Source: Streptomyces sp. NBC_01294
GTDB lineage: Bacteria > Actinomycetota > Actinomycetes > Streptomycetales > Streptomycetaceae
Assembly (NCBI RefSeq): GCF_035917235.1
Contig: NZ_CP108423.1
Coordinates: 2,421,001 to 2,485,000 of the forward strand
Direction of reading: 5' to 3'
DNA length: 64,000 bases
Position numbers and translations under genes: made by a program. Shown one piece after another: positions 18,075-27,143 of the stretch (within the stretch, counting starts at the first letter, position 1; each line of letters opens with the position of its first letter). A model generated the notes under the pieces. It searched no databases and was not told the origin of the DNA. It saw only the letters and a program-made list of their open reading frames with translations.

Positions 18075-19055
18075 TCAGCGGCCCTGGCTGCGCTCCAGCG
18101 GCGCACCGGTCGCGGCGTCGACGACGATCCGGTCGCCCACCGGCCGGCTCAGCGTGACCGGGACGCTCTGCATGCGCATCGCCGCGTCGCAGGCCGCGCC
18201 CGGGGGCAGTTCGGCGCCGGGCAGGATGCGGCCGGCCAGCACCACCGTGCCGGCGCCCTCCAGGGCGTCCACGGCGACCCCGCCGTCGCAGCTGCCGTGA
18301 CCCGCCGTCACGCTGAAGGCCGTCGCGTCCGGGGCGCCCGAGTGGCCGAACAGCGAAGCCGTGCCGCCGTCGATGTCCTCCAGCGGCTCCACCGGGGGTT
18401 TCGGCAGCTCCTGCGGGCCGACGGCGATCCGGGCGAGCGGGGTGTCGTACCCCTCCACGGCGAACAGCCATGCGGGCACCCGCGCCGGGCCGCGGCTGGT
18501 GCGCACGGTGGTCTCGCCGAAGCGGACGCCCGTGATCTGCAGGGCGGGTTCGCGGTCCGGGTCCCGGTCGAGTTCCCCGTCGAGTTCTCCGTACGTCTGC
18601 GCCGCGGTCTGCAGCGGCAGGAGGAGCGTGCTGCCGTCGGGCCAGTGGACCGGGGTGGCCGGCGGCGGCGTGTCGGGCAGCCCGGTGCGCAGGACGAAGT
18701 TCCCCGCCGCGTAGGCGGCCTTGTCCTGCCCGGAGCGGAAGCCGCCCGGCGGCTGCCAGTCCTGCGGGTCCAGGGGGTGGAAGCCCTCGCGCCACTGCCG
18801 GAGGGCAGCCGATCCCTCCCAGGCGGCGGCCACCTGCTGCATCCGCGGCCGGGAGTCCGCCGGCGGGGCGTGGTGCGGAACGTCCCGCGGTGCGCCCTGC
18901 TCCGGCTGCTGCGCACCGCACCCGGCGGTCAGCACCGCGGCCGCGAGGCAGCACAGCATCACCCCGACCCGCATCCCCGACCGCATCCCACCGCGCGCCC
19001 TGAAACCCGCTCCCGAACCCGCTCCCGAACCTGCTCCCGCTCCCGCTCCCGCCAT
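18075..19055 (-). CDS. Secreted lipoprotein of unknown function
   Basis: 326 residues. A hydrophobic stretch VGVMLCCLAAAVLTAGC ends in a lipobox with Cys at about residue 45, so it is a predicted outer-surface lipoprotein. The remainder has no recognised family; it contains repeated beta-rich segments and a GHGSCDGGVAVDALEG stretch with paired cysteines. The ATG at 19055 has GGGGGAG 6 nt upstream, but it gives an unusual Ala-Gly-Ser repeat (GAGAGAGSGAGSGAG) before the signal; ATG 18986 (MRSGMRVG) would give a normal signal peptide. It lies 71 nt downstream of the TetR gene on the same strand and may be co-transcribed. Confidence 0.75.
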   Translation of the reverse strand: MAGAGAGAGSGAGSGAGFRARGGMRSGMRVGVMLCCLAAAVLTAGCGAQQPEQGAPRDVPHHAPPADSRPRMQQVAAAWEGSAALRQWREGFHPLDPQDWQPPGGFRSGQDKAAYAAGNFVLRTGLPDTPPPATPVHWPDGSTLLLPLQTAAQTYGELDGELDRDPDREPALQITGVRFGETTVRTSRGPARVPAWLFAVEGYDTPLARIAVGPQELPKPPVEPLEDIDGGTASLFGHSGAPDATAFSVTAGHGSCDGGVAVDALEGAGTVVLAGRILPGAELPPGAACDAAMRMQSVPVTLSRPVGDRIVVDAATGAPLERSQGR

Positions 19056-19126
19056 GGCGACTCCCCCTCGTCTCGGGCCGATTCGGCAGTGGGACGGGGC
19101 GCGCCCGGCGGTGGTTCCGGCTCCGC

Positions 19127-19714
19127 TCAGCCCTCGGCGCCCTTCGGGCGCATCATCGCCTCGGCGGCCCGGCGCATGCCCTCGGTGAGTTCCTCCGCCG
19201 TGGCGGCCGACTCCGGATCGAACACCCACTGGATCATCAGGCCGTTCAGCAGCGCCTGGTAGAAGGCGCCCAGCGTGCGCACCTGCCGCTCGTCGATCCG
19301 GTCCTCCGGGATGCCGGTCAGCATCGAGACCAGGCCCCGGCGCCCCTCGGCCTGCGAGGCCGCGAGCAGGGCCCGCAGCGCCGGGAGCCGGTCCCCGCTC
19401 AGCGCGATCTCGATGCTGGCCGCCCAGGCAGGGCCCGATTCCTCGTGCTGGGCGACGACGCCCTCCCAGACCTGGCGGAACCGCTCCAGCGAGCCGCCCT
19501 CCCCGGTCACTCCGGCCTGGAAGACATCGCCCCACTCCTCCATCAACGCGATGAAGGCCTGGGCGAGCAGGGCGTCCTTCGATCCGTAGTGGTAACCGAT
19601 GGACGCCAGGTTCGTCCCCGAGGCGCTGACGATGTCGCGCGCGGTGGTGCGCACGAACCCCTTCTCGACCAGGCACTTCTTGGCGCCTTCGAGCAGATCT
19701 TCGCGATGTCCCAT
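19127..19714 (-). CDS. TetR-family repressor of the adjacent MFS pump
   Basis: 195 residues. The N-terminal HTH spans about 20-60 (TTARDIVSASGTNLASIGYHYGSKDALL), followed by an all-helical ligand domain. The ATG at 19714 is used; GTG two codons earlier is possible. It is divergent from a drug-efflux-like MFS transporter, the usual repressor/pump pair, and the 89-bp gap is filled with four 13-bp repeats that are probably its operators. The ligand is unknown. Confidence 0.92.
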   Translation of the reverse strand: MGHREDLLEGAKKCLVEKGFVRTTARDIVSASGTNLASIGYHYGSKDALLAQAFIALMEEWGDVFQAGVTGEGGSLERFRQVWEGVVAQHEESGPAWAASIEIALSGDRLPALRALLAASQAEGRRGLVSMLTGIPEDRIDERQVRTLGAFYQALLNGLMIQWVFDPESAATAEELTEGMRRAAEAMMRPKGAEG

Positions 19715-19729
19715 GGCCACACCGTAGCA

Positions 19730-19794
19730 AGACAAGCGTCTCAGACAACAGTTTCAGACAACCGTCATAGACAAGCGTTTAAGACGTATGTACA
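19730..19794. promoter_or_regulatory. Four-to-five 13-bp iterated operator repeats (AGACAAnnGTnTn)
   Basis: agacaagcgtctc, agacaacagtttc, agacaaccgtcat and agacaagcgttta follow each other in exact 13-bp phase, with a partial fifth (agacg). The first unit has AGAC/GTCT symmetry. They occupy the promoter region between the TetR repressor and the MFS pump, so the pump's promoter must lie inside the array. A 13-bp period rotates successive sites around the helix. Confidence 0.75.
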
Positions 19795-19803
19795 TTGCTG
19801 CTC

Positions 19804-21360
19804 ATGACGAACCCCGCCGCCACACCGCGCCGCGCCGGCCGCCGCGAATGGACCGCGTTCACGGTCCTGTTGCTGCCCCTGCTCCTGGTCTCGATGGACG
19901 TCTCGGTCCTCTACTTCGCCATCCCCGCGATCACCGAGCAGCTCGAACCGAGCGCCACCCAGCAGCTCTGGATCTTCGACAGCTACGCCTTCGCCCTCTC
20001 CGGCCTGCTGATCACGATGGGCTCGCTGGGCGACCGGATCGGCCGCCGCAAGCTGTTGCTGATCGGTGCGGCCGCCTTCGGCCTCGCCTCGGTCGGCGCC
20101 GCGTACGCCACCAGCGCCGAGATGCTCATCGCGGCCCGCGTGCTCCTCGGCATCGGCGGCGCCACCCTGATGCCCTCCACGCTGGCCCTCGTCCGCAACC
20201 TCTTCCACGACCCCGGGCAGCGCAGCCGGGCCATCGCCATCTGGTCCGGGGCCATGACCGGCGGAATCGCCCTCGGCTCCGTCCTCAGCGGTGTGATGCT
20301 GAACCACTTCTCCTGGGGCTCGGTCTTCCTCGTCAACGTGCCCGCGATGCTGCTCCTGCTGGTCCTGGTCCCCGTGCTGGTCCCGGAGTTCAAGGACCCG
20401 GCCCCCGGCCGCTTCGACCTGCTGGGGGTCCCGCTGTCCATGGCCGCCGTACTGCCGGTCGTCTACGGACTCAAGGAGATCGCCGCCGACGGCTTCGAAC
20501 CGCTCTACCTGGGCTGCCTCGCCGTCGGCCTGGCCTTCGGATACGTCTTCGTCCGCCGCCTGCGCACCCGTGACGACGCCATGGTGAGCCGGACGCTGTT
20601 CCGGGGCCGCGGTTTCGGCGCGGGCATCGGGCTCAACACGATCGCCGCCTTCGCCATGATGGGCTCGGCCTACTTCACCACCCAGTACCTCCAGTCGGTG
20701 CTCGGGATGCGCCCCCTGGAAGCAGCCCTGTGGAGCCTCGCCCCCTCGCTCGTCATCGGCGCCGCGGCCCCGGTCGGCGCGGCCCTGGCCCAGAAGGTGG
20801 ACCGGGCCTACGTGATCGCCGGCGGGTTCGCCCTCGCCGCCGCCGGGTTCGCGCTGGTCGGCCTGGTCGGGACCGACTCCCTGTGGCTGCTGCTGACCGG
20901 CGCCGCGGTGCTGGCCTCGGGCATCGTCACCGTGATGGCCCTGGTGTCCGACATGGCTCTGGCCTCGGCCCCCGCCGAGAAGGCCGGTTCCGCCGCCTCG
21001 CTGCTGGAGACCGGCCAGGAGTTCGGCGGCGCGCTCGGGATGGCCCTGCTGGGCAGCCTGAGCACCGCCGTCTACCGCGGTGACCTGGCGGACTCCGAGC
21101 CCGCGGTGCGGGAGACCCTGGGCGGGGCCGTCGCCACCGCCCACCGGATCGGCGGGGCGGCCGGCGAAGAGGTACTGGCCCTGGCCCGGGAGGCCTTCGT
21201 CCACGGCATGCAGTACGCGGCCTGGGGCGGTACGGCGCTGCTGCTCGGTGCGGCCGTGCTCGCCGCGGCCCTGATGCGGGGGATCGAAGCCCCGGCCCCG
21301 GCCGCGGCGGATCCGGCCGGCGCTTCCGGGGCCCGCGTCCAGGAGGCGACGTACAACTGA
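19804..21360 (+). CDS. DHA2-family (14-TM) MFS drug efflux transporter
   Basis: 518 residues with about 14 hydrophobic segments. LLVSMDVSVLYFAIP in TM1, DSYAFALSGLLITMGSLGDRIGRRK (split in two: the antiporter region then motif A GSLGDRIGRRK), and the motif C-like GGIALGSVLSGV in TM5 place it with QacA/SmvA/EmrB-type proton antiporters. ATG 19804 is used; a TTG three codons earlier is less likely. Exports an unknown drug or metabolite and is presumably repressed by the divergent TetR protein. Confidence 0.92.
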   Translation: MTNPAATPRRAGRREWTAFTVLLLPLLLVSMDVSVLYFAIPAITEQLEPSATQQLWIFDSYAFALSGLLITMGSLGDRIGRRKLLLIGAAAFGLASVGAAYATSAEMLIAARVLLGIGGATLMPSTLALVRNLFHDPGQRSRAIAIWSGAMTGGIALGSVLSGVMLNHFSWGSVFLVNVPAMLLLLVLVPVLVPEFKDPAPGRFDLLGVPLSMAAVLPVVYGLKEIAADGFEPLYLGCLAVGLAFGYVFVRRLRTRDDAMVSRTLFRGRGFGAGIGLNTIAAFAMMGSAYFTTQYLQSVLGMRPLEAALWSLAPSLVIGAAAPVGAALAQKVDRAYVIAGGFALAAAGFALVGLVGTDSLWLLLTGAAVLASGIVTVMALVSDMALASAPAEKAGSAASLLETGQEFGGALGMALLGSLSTAVYRGDLADSEPAVRETLGGAVATAHRIGGAAGEEVLALAREAFVHGMQYAAWGGTALLLGAAVLAAALMRGIEAPAPAAADPAGASGARVQEATYN

Positions 21361-21392
21361 TCGGTGCGGCAGGCACGGCCGACGGAACGCGA

Positions 21393-21422
21393 AAGGGCCC
21401 GGGGGTCTCTCCCCGGGCCCTT
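21393..21422. terminator. Terminator between MFS gene and serA
   Basis: 12-bp arms AAGGGCCCGGGG and CCCCGGGCCCTT with a 6-nt loop, ending in TT, between converging genes. Confidence 0.85.
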
Positions 21423-21445
21423 CCTCACCTCACTGACCGAGCGGG

Positions 21446-23035
21446 CTAGCCGAGGCTGACCGTACGCGCGGACACGGCGCCGATCTCGGCGGAGATGTCC
21501 GCGAGGACGTCTCCCGGCACCTCGGCGTCGACGGTGAGGACGGCGAGCGCCTCGCCGTGCTCCTCCGCGCGGGCGACCTGCATGCCCGCGATGTTCAGAC
21601 CGGCCTCGCCGAGGACGCGGCCGACGGTGCCGACGACGCCGGGTCGGTCGGTGTAGCGCAGCACGACCATGTAGTCGGCGAGCGCCAGGTCCACGTCGTA
21701 CTCGCCGATGCCGACGATCTTCTGAAGGTGCTTCGGGCCCGCGAGCGTGCCGGAGACCGAGACCTCCTGACCGTCCGACAGGGTGCCGCGCACGGTCACG
21801 ACGTTGCGGTGGTCCGGGGACTCCGAGCTGGTGGTCAGGCGTACCTCGACACCGCGCTCCTGTGCGAACAGCGGGGCGTTGACGTAGGAGACCGTCTCGT
21901 CGACGACGTCCTCGAAGACTCCCTTGAGCGCGGAGAGTTCGAGCACCTTGACGTCGTGCTGGGTGATCTCGCCGTAGACCTCGACGTCGAGGCGGACCGC
22001 GACCTCGCCCGCGAGGGCGGTGAAGATGCGGCCGAGCTTCTCGGCGAGCGGCAGGCCCGGACGGACGTCCTCGGCGATGACGCCGCCCTGGACGTTGACC
22101 GCGTCCGGCACGAGCTCGCCGGCGAGCGCGAGGCGCACCGACTTGGCGACCGAGACACCGGCCTTCTCCTGGGCCTCGTCCGTGGACGCGCCGAGGTGCG
22201 GGGTGCAGACGACCTGGTCGAGCTCGAAGAGCGGGGAGTCCGTGCAGGGCTCCTTGGCGTACACGTCGAGGCCGGCGCCGGCGACGCGGCCCTCCTTGAT
22301 GGCCGTGTACAGGGCGGCCTCGTCGACGATCCCGCCGCGGGCGGCGTTGACGATCCGGACGGACGGCTTCACCTTGTGCAGGGCCTCGTCCCCGATGAGA
22401 CCGAGGGTCTCGGGGGTCTTGGGCAGGTGCACGGTGATGAAGTCGGCGACCTCCAGGAGCTCGTCCAGCGTCAGCATCTTGACGCCCATCTGGGCGGCGC
22501 GCGCGGGCTGTACGTAGGGGTCGTACGCGACGATCTTCATGCCGAAGGCCGACATGCGCTGCGCGACCAGGACGCCGATGCGGCCGAGGCCGACGACGCC
22601 GAGGGTCTTCTCGCTGAGCTCGACACCCGTGTACTTGTTCCGCTTCCACTCACCGTTCTTCAGGGCGGTGTTGGCCTGCGGGATGTTGCGGGCGGTGGCG
22701 ACGAGCAGGCCGCAGGCGAGCTCCGCCGCGGTCACGATGTTCGAGGTCGGGGCGTTGACGACCATCACGCCGGCCTTGGTGGCGGCGGAGACGTCGACGT
22801 TGTCCAGACCGACGCCGGCGCGCGCGACGACCCTCAGCTTCTTCGCCGCGGCGATGGCCTCGGCGTCGACCTTGGTGGCAGAGCGGACGAGGATCGCGTC
22901 GACGTCGACGATCGCGGGCAGCAGCTCCGCGCGGTCGGCTCCGTTGACGTGCCGGATCTCGAAGTCCGGACCGAGTGCGTCCACCGTGGCGGGCGACAGC
23001 TCTTCGGCGATGAGTACGACAGGTTTCGAGCTCAC
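21446..23035 (-). CDS. serA: D-3-phosphoglycerate dehydrogenase
   Basis: 529 residues, the long actinobacterial form. It oxidises 3-phosphoglycerate, the first step of serine synthesis. The NAD Rossmann motif GVVGLGRIG is at about 145-153, catalytic Arg in NAARGG, Glu in KEPCTD and His in TPHLGAST. Residues about 320-450 are the intervening allosteric substrate-binding domain, and the end is an ACT domain (TDRPGVVGTVGRVLGEAGLN) that senses serine. The start is GTG 23035 with GAGGAC upstream. It has its own intergenic region, not fused to ilvC. Confidence 0.96.
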   Translation of the reverse strand: MSSKPVVLIAEELSPATVDALGPDFEIRHVNGADRAELLPAIVDVDAILVRSATKVDAEAIAAAKKLRVVARAGVGLDNVDVSAATKAGVMVVNAPTSNIVTAAELACGLLVATARNIPQANTALKNGEWKRNKYTGVELSEKTLGVVGLGRIGVLVAQRMSAFGMKIVAYDPYVQPARAAQMGVKMLTLDELLEVADFITVHLPKTPETLGLIGDEALHKVKPSVRIVNAARGGIVDEAALYTAIKEGRVAGAGLDVYAKEPCTDSPLFELDQVVCTPHLGASTDEAQEKAGVSVAKSVRLALAGELVPDAVNVQGGVIAEDVRPGLPLAEKLGRIFTALAGEVAVRLDVEVYGEITQHDVKVLELSALKGVFEDVVDETVSYVNAPLFAQERGVEVRLTTSSESPDHRNVVTVRGTLSDGQEVSVSGTLAGPKHLQKIVGIGEYDVDLALADYMVVLRYTDRPGVVGTVGRVLGEAGLNIAGMQVARAEEHGEALAVLTVDAEVPGDVLADISAEIGAVSARTVSLG

Positions 23036-23269
23036 GTGGGTCCTCACAAGTCCAGTGCGGACGGCCGTCCCGACGGCCGCAGGCGGTGGAGGGGGTAGCC
23101 GCGTGGAAGACGCACGACACTGTGGGCCTGACGCGTATGTGTTGAGCAGTGTAGTGGCGCTGACGGACCGGATTTCCGCCTGTACGGAAGGATCACCCGT
23201 CCGTGGTTGGCCGGGGTGGACAAGCCACGTCCCCGAGGGCCGGATTCCCGGCCCTCCGGCTGGTTCTCC

Positions 23270-23289
23270 GACCGGCCCTCGGGCCGGTC
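23270..23289. terminator. Short hairpin in the serA-ilvC region
   Basis: Perfect 9-bp arms GACCGGCCC and GGGCCGGTC around TC. Another small stem AGGGCCGG/CCGGCCCT lies just before it at 23236-23255. They may back up the main ilvC terminator. Confidence 0.5.
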
Positions 23290-23323
23290 CTTGAGCCGAC
23301 CGGATGGCGGTCCACCCGGGTGA

Positions 23324-23356
23324 GGCGGGGCCGGGACGCACCGTCCCGGCCCCGCC
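23324..23356 (-). terminator. Main terminator of the ilvBNC operon
   Basis: 15-bp perfect arms GGCGGGGCCGGGACG and CGTCCCGGCCCCGCC with a 3-nt loop, 9 nt after the ilvC stop. Confidence 0.85.
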
Positions 23357-23365
23357 GCCACGCGA

Positions 23366-25020
<1,655 letters not shown>

Positions 25021-25052
25021 GTGAGGCGTTCTCTCTCTCAGGCTCTCTCGGC

Positions 25053-26933
25053 TCAGTCGTCTTCGTTGTCGCCGAAGTCGGGACGGACGCCCCGGGCTGC
25101 CATGACCTCGTCGTTGGAGGTGCCGGCGGCGACCATCGGCCACACCATGGCGTCCTCGTGGACGATGAAGTCGATCACGACGGTGCGGTCGTTGATCGCG
25201 TTGGCCTCGGCGATGACCTTGTCCAGGTCTGCCGGGTCCTCGCAGCGCAGCGCCACGCAGCCCATGGCCTCGGACAGCTTGACGAAGTCCGGGACGCGCG
25301 TGCCCTTGCGGGGTGCGACGGACTCGCCGAGCTGGGAGCCGACCGTGTCGTGGCCGGTCTCGTCGGCGTGCAGGACGGTGTTGGAGTACCGCTGGTTGTA
25401 GAACAGCGTCTGCCACTGGCGGACCATGCCCAGGGCACCGTTGTTGATGATCGCGACCTTGATCGGGATGTTGTTCAGGGCGCAGGTGACCAGTTCCTGA
25501 TTGGTCATCTGGAAGCAGCCGTCTCCGTCGATCGCCCAGACCGTGCGCTCGGGCATGCCGACCTTGGCGCCCATCGCGGCCGGGACCGCGTAGCCCATGG
25601 TTCCGGCGCCGCCGGAGTTCAGCCAGGTGCGGGGCTCCTCGTACTTGACGAAGTGCGAGGCCCACATCTGGTGCTGGCCGACGCCGGCCGCGAAGATCGT
25701 GCTCTTCGGCGCGAGCGCGCCGATCCGCTCGATGACCTGCTGGGGCGAGAGGCTGCCGTCCGCGGGCAGGTCGTAGCCCAGCGGGTAGGTGTCGCGCCAG
25801 CGGCTGAGGTCGTTCCACCAGGCGGAGTAGTCGCCGGCGTTGCCTTCGGTGTGCTCGGCCTGGACGGCCTGGATCAGGTCGGCGATGACCTCGCGGGCGT
25901 CTCCGACGATCGGGACGTCGACCGCGCGGTTCTTGCCGATCTCGGCGGGGTCGATGTCCGCGTGGATGATCTTGGCGAAGGGGGCGAAGCTGTCCAGCTT
26001 GCCGGTGACGCGGTCGTCGAAGCGGGTACCGAGGGCGATCAGCAGGTCCGACTTCTGCAGCGCGGTGACGCCGGTGACGGAGCCGTGCATGCCCGGCATG
26101 CCGACGTGCAGCGGGTGGCTGTCGGGGAAGGAGCCCAGCGCCATCAGGGTGGTGGCGACCGGGACCCCGGTCAGCTCCGCCAGGACCTTCAGCTCGGCGG
26201 TCGCGCCGGACTTCATGACGCCGCCGCCGACGTACAGGACCGGGCGCTTGGCCTGGCAGATGAGCTTGGCGGCCTCGCGGATCTGCTTGGCGTGCGGCTT
26301 GGTGACCGGCCGGTAGCCGGGGAGGTCCTGGGCGGGCGGCCACGAGAAGGTGGTCTTCGCCTGCAGGGCGTCCTTGGCGATGTCGACCAGGACCGGGCCG
26401 GGGCGGCCGGTGGAGGCGATGTGGAACGCCTCGGCGATCGTCCGCGGGATGTCCTCGGCCCTGGTGACCAGGAAGTTGTGCTTGGTGATCGGCATCGTGA
26501 TGCCGACGATGTCCGCCTCCTGGAAGGCGTCGGTGCCGATCGCCTTGGAGGAGACCTGGCCGGTGATCGCGACGAGCGGGACGGAGTCCATGTGCGCGTC
26601 GGCGATCGGGGTGACCAGGTTGGTGGCGCCCGGACCGGACGTGGCCATACAGACGCCGACCTTGCCGGTGGCCTGCGCGTAGCCGGTGGCGGCGTGACCG
26701 GCCCCCTGCTCGTGCCGGACCAGGATGTGACGGACCTTCTTGGAGTCCATCATCGGGTCGTACGCGGGGAGGATGGCACCTCCCGGAATCCCGAAGACGG
26801 TGTCGCACCCCACCTCTTCGAGAGAGCGGATGAGGGACTGCGCACCCGTGACGTGCTCAACTGCGACGGACTGCTGTCCGCCGGAACGGGGCCGCGGCTG
26901 CGGATGGTGGGCCCCGGTGGCCTGCTCGGTCAT
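25053..26933 (-). CDS. ilvB: Acetolactate synthase large (catalytic) subunit
   Basis: 626 residues, ThDP-dependent. It condenses pyruvate with pyruvate or 2-ketobutyrate, the first common step for Val/Leu/Ile. The catalytic Glu75 lies in [11 protein letters not shown]; the ThDP/Mg motif [19 protein letters not shown] is in the C-terminal domain; FAD-contact segments are in the middle. The ATG at 26933 (MTEQATG) is chosen because AGAAGAG lies 7 nt upstream; ATG 26939 is possible. Transcription passes through a leader with an ILVL leader peptide and a T-run terminator. Confidence 0.97.
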   Translation of the reverse strand: MTEQATGAHHPQPRPRSGGQQSVAVEHVTGAQSLIRSLEEVGCDTVFGIPGGAILPAYDPMMDSKKVRHILVRHEQGAGHAATGYAQATGKVGVCMATSGPGATNLVTPIADAHMDSVPLVAITGQVSSKAIGTDAFQEADIVGITMPITKHNFLVTRAEDIPRTIAEAFHIASTGRPGPVLVDIAKDALQAKTTFSWPPAQDLPGYRPVTKPHAKQIREAAKLICQAKRPVLYVGGGVMKSGATAELKVLAELTGVPVATTLMALGSFPDSHPLHVGMPGMHGSVTGVTALQKSDLLIALGTRFDDRVTGKLDSFAPFAKIIHADIDPAEIGKNRAVDVPIVGDAREVIADLIQAVQAEHTEGNAGDYSAWWNDLSRWRDTYPLGYDLPADGSLSPQQVIERIGALAPKSTIFAAGVGQHQMWASHFVKYEEPRTWLNSGGAGTMGYAVPAAMGAKVGMPERTVWAIDGDGCFQMTNQELVTCALNNIPIKVAIINNGALGMVRQWQTLFYNQRYSNTVLHADETGHDTVGSQLGESVAPRKGTRVPDFVKLSEAMGCVALRCEDPADLDKVIAEANAINDRTVVIDFIVHEDAMVWPMVAAGTSNDEVMAARGVRPDFGDNEDD

Positions 26934-26992
26934 CGGCATTCTCTTCTCGAAGCTGAGGGTTTTACGCGGATTCGACTCTGTGCCAGTGCAAC

Positions 26993-27026
26993 AAAAAACC
27001 CCTCGTGCCAGGAGGCAAGCGAGGGG
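26993..27026 (-). terminator. ilvB attenuator terminator with T-run
   Basis: On the minus strand a CCCCTCG...CGAGGGG stem with an inner TGCC/GGCA pairing is followed by six T residues (26998-26993). A T-run is rare for Streptomyces terminators and marks a true intrinsic attenuator. It lies about 60 nt before the ilvB start and 43 nt after the leader peptide stop. Confidence 0.9.
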
Positions 27027-27027
27027 A

Positions 27028-27081
27028 GCGCGTCGGGTGTGTTGAGCGGGGACATGCAGGTCCCAGCTTCAGCCGACGCGC
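27028..27081 (-). promoter_or_regulatory. Competing leader hairpin of the ilvB attenuator
   Basis: CCGACGCGC at 27073-27081 pairs with GCGCGTCGG at 27028-27036. The distal arm overlaps the last codons of the leader peptide, and the other arm abuts the terminator stem. A small GGGAC/GTCCC stem (27049-27064) sits in the loop. Ribosome position on the leader peptide should decide which structure forms. I did not compute folding energies. Confidence 0.75.
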
Positions 27082-27110
27082 TTTCCAAGTACGAGAATTC
27101 GGGTGCGCAT
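27069..27110 (-). CDS. ilvL: ilvB leader peptide MRTRILVLGKRVG
   Basis: 13-residue peptide with consecutive Ile-Leu-Val-Leu codons at positions 5-8, the control codons expected for branched-chain amino acid attenuation. It is preceded by a GGGAGGG ribosome binding site. Similar leader peptides precede ilvB in Streptomyces and corynebacteria. Starvation for any of the three amino acids would stall the ribosome here and favour readthrough into ilvB. Confidence 0.88.
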   Translation of the reverse strand: MRTRILVLGKRVG

Positions 27111-27117
27111 GGCACTG

Positions 27118-27139
27118 ACCCTCCCTCTGGCGGGAGGGT
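27118..27139 (-). promoter_or_regulatory. Hairpin that pairs the leader-peptide Shine-Dalgarno
   Basis: ACCCTCCC (27118-27125) and GGGAGGGT (27132-27139) form an 8-bp stem with a 6-nt loop. On the minus-strand RNA one arm is the ribosome binding site of the ilvB leader peptide. The stem also lies 5 nt after the stop of the upstream GGDEF gene, so it could equally be that gene's terminator. Confidence 0.6.
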
Positions 27140-27143
27140 GATG

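Larger units (their letters stand above)
23036..23365. other. 330-bp intergenic region serA-ilvC
   Basis: The serA-proximal part should contain the serA promoter; TACACT on the minus strand near 23152-23157 is a possible -10 but has no good -35. The ilvC-proximal part holds hairpins listed separately. I see no credible ORF. Confidence 0.5.
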
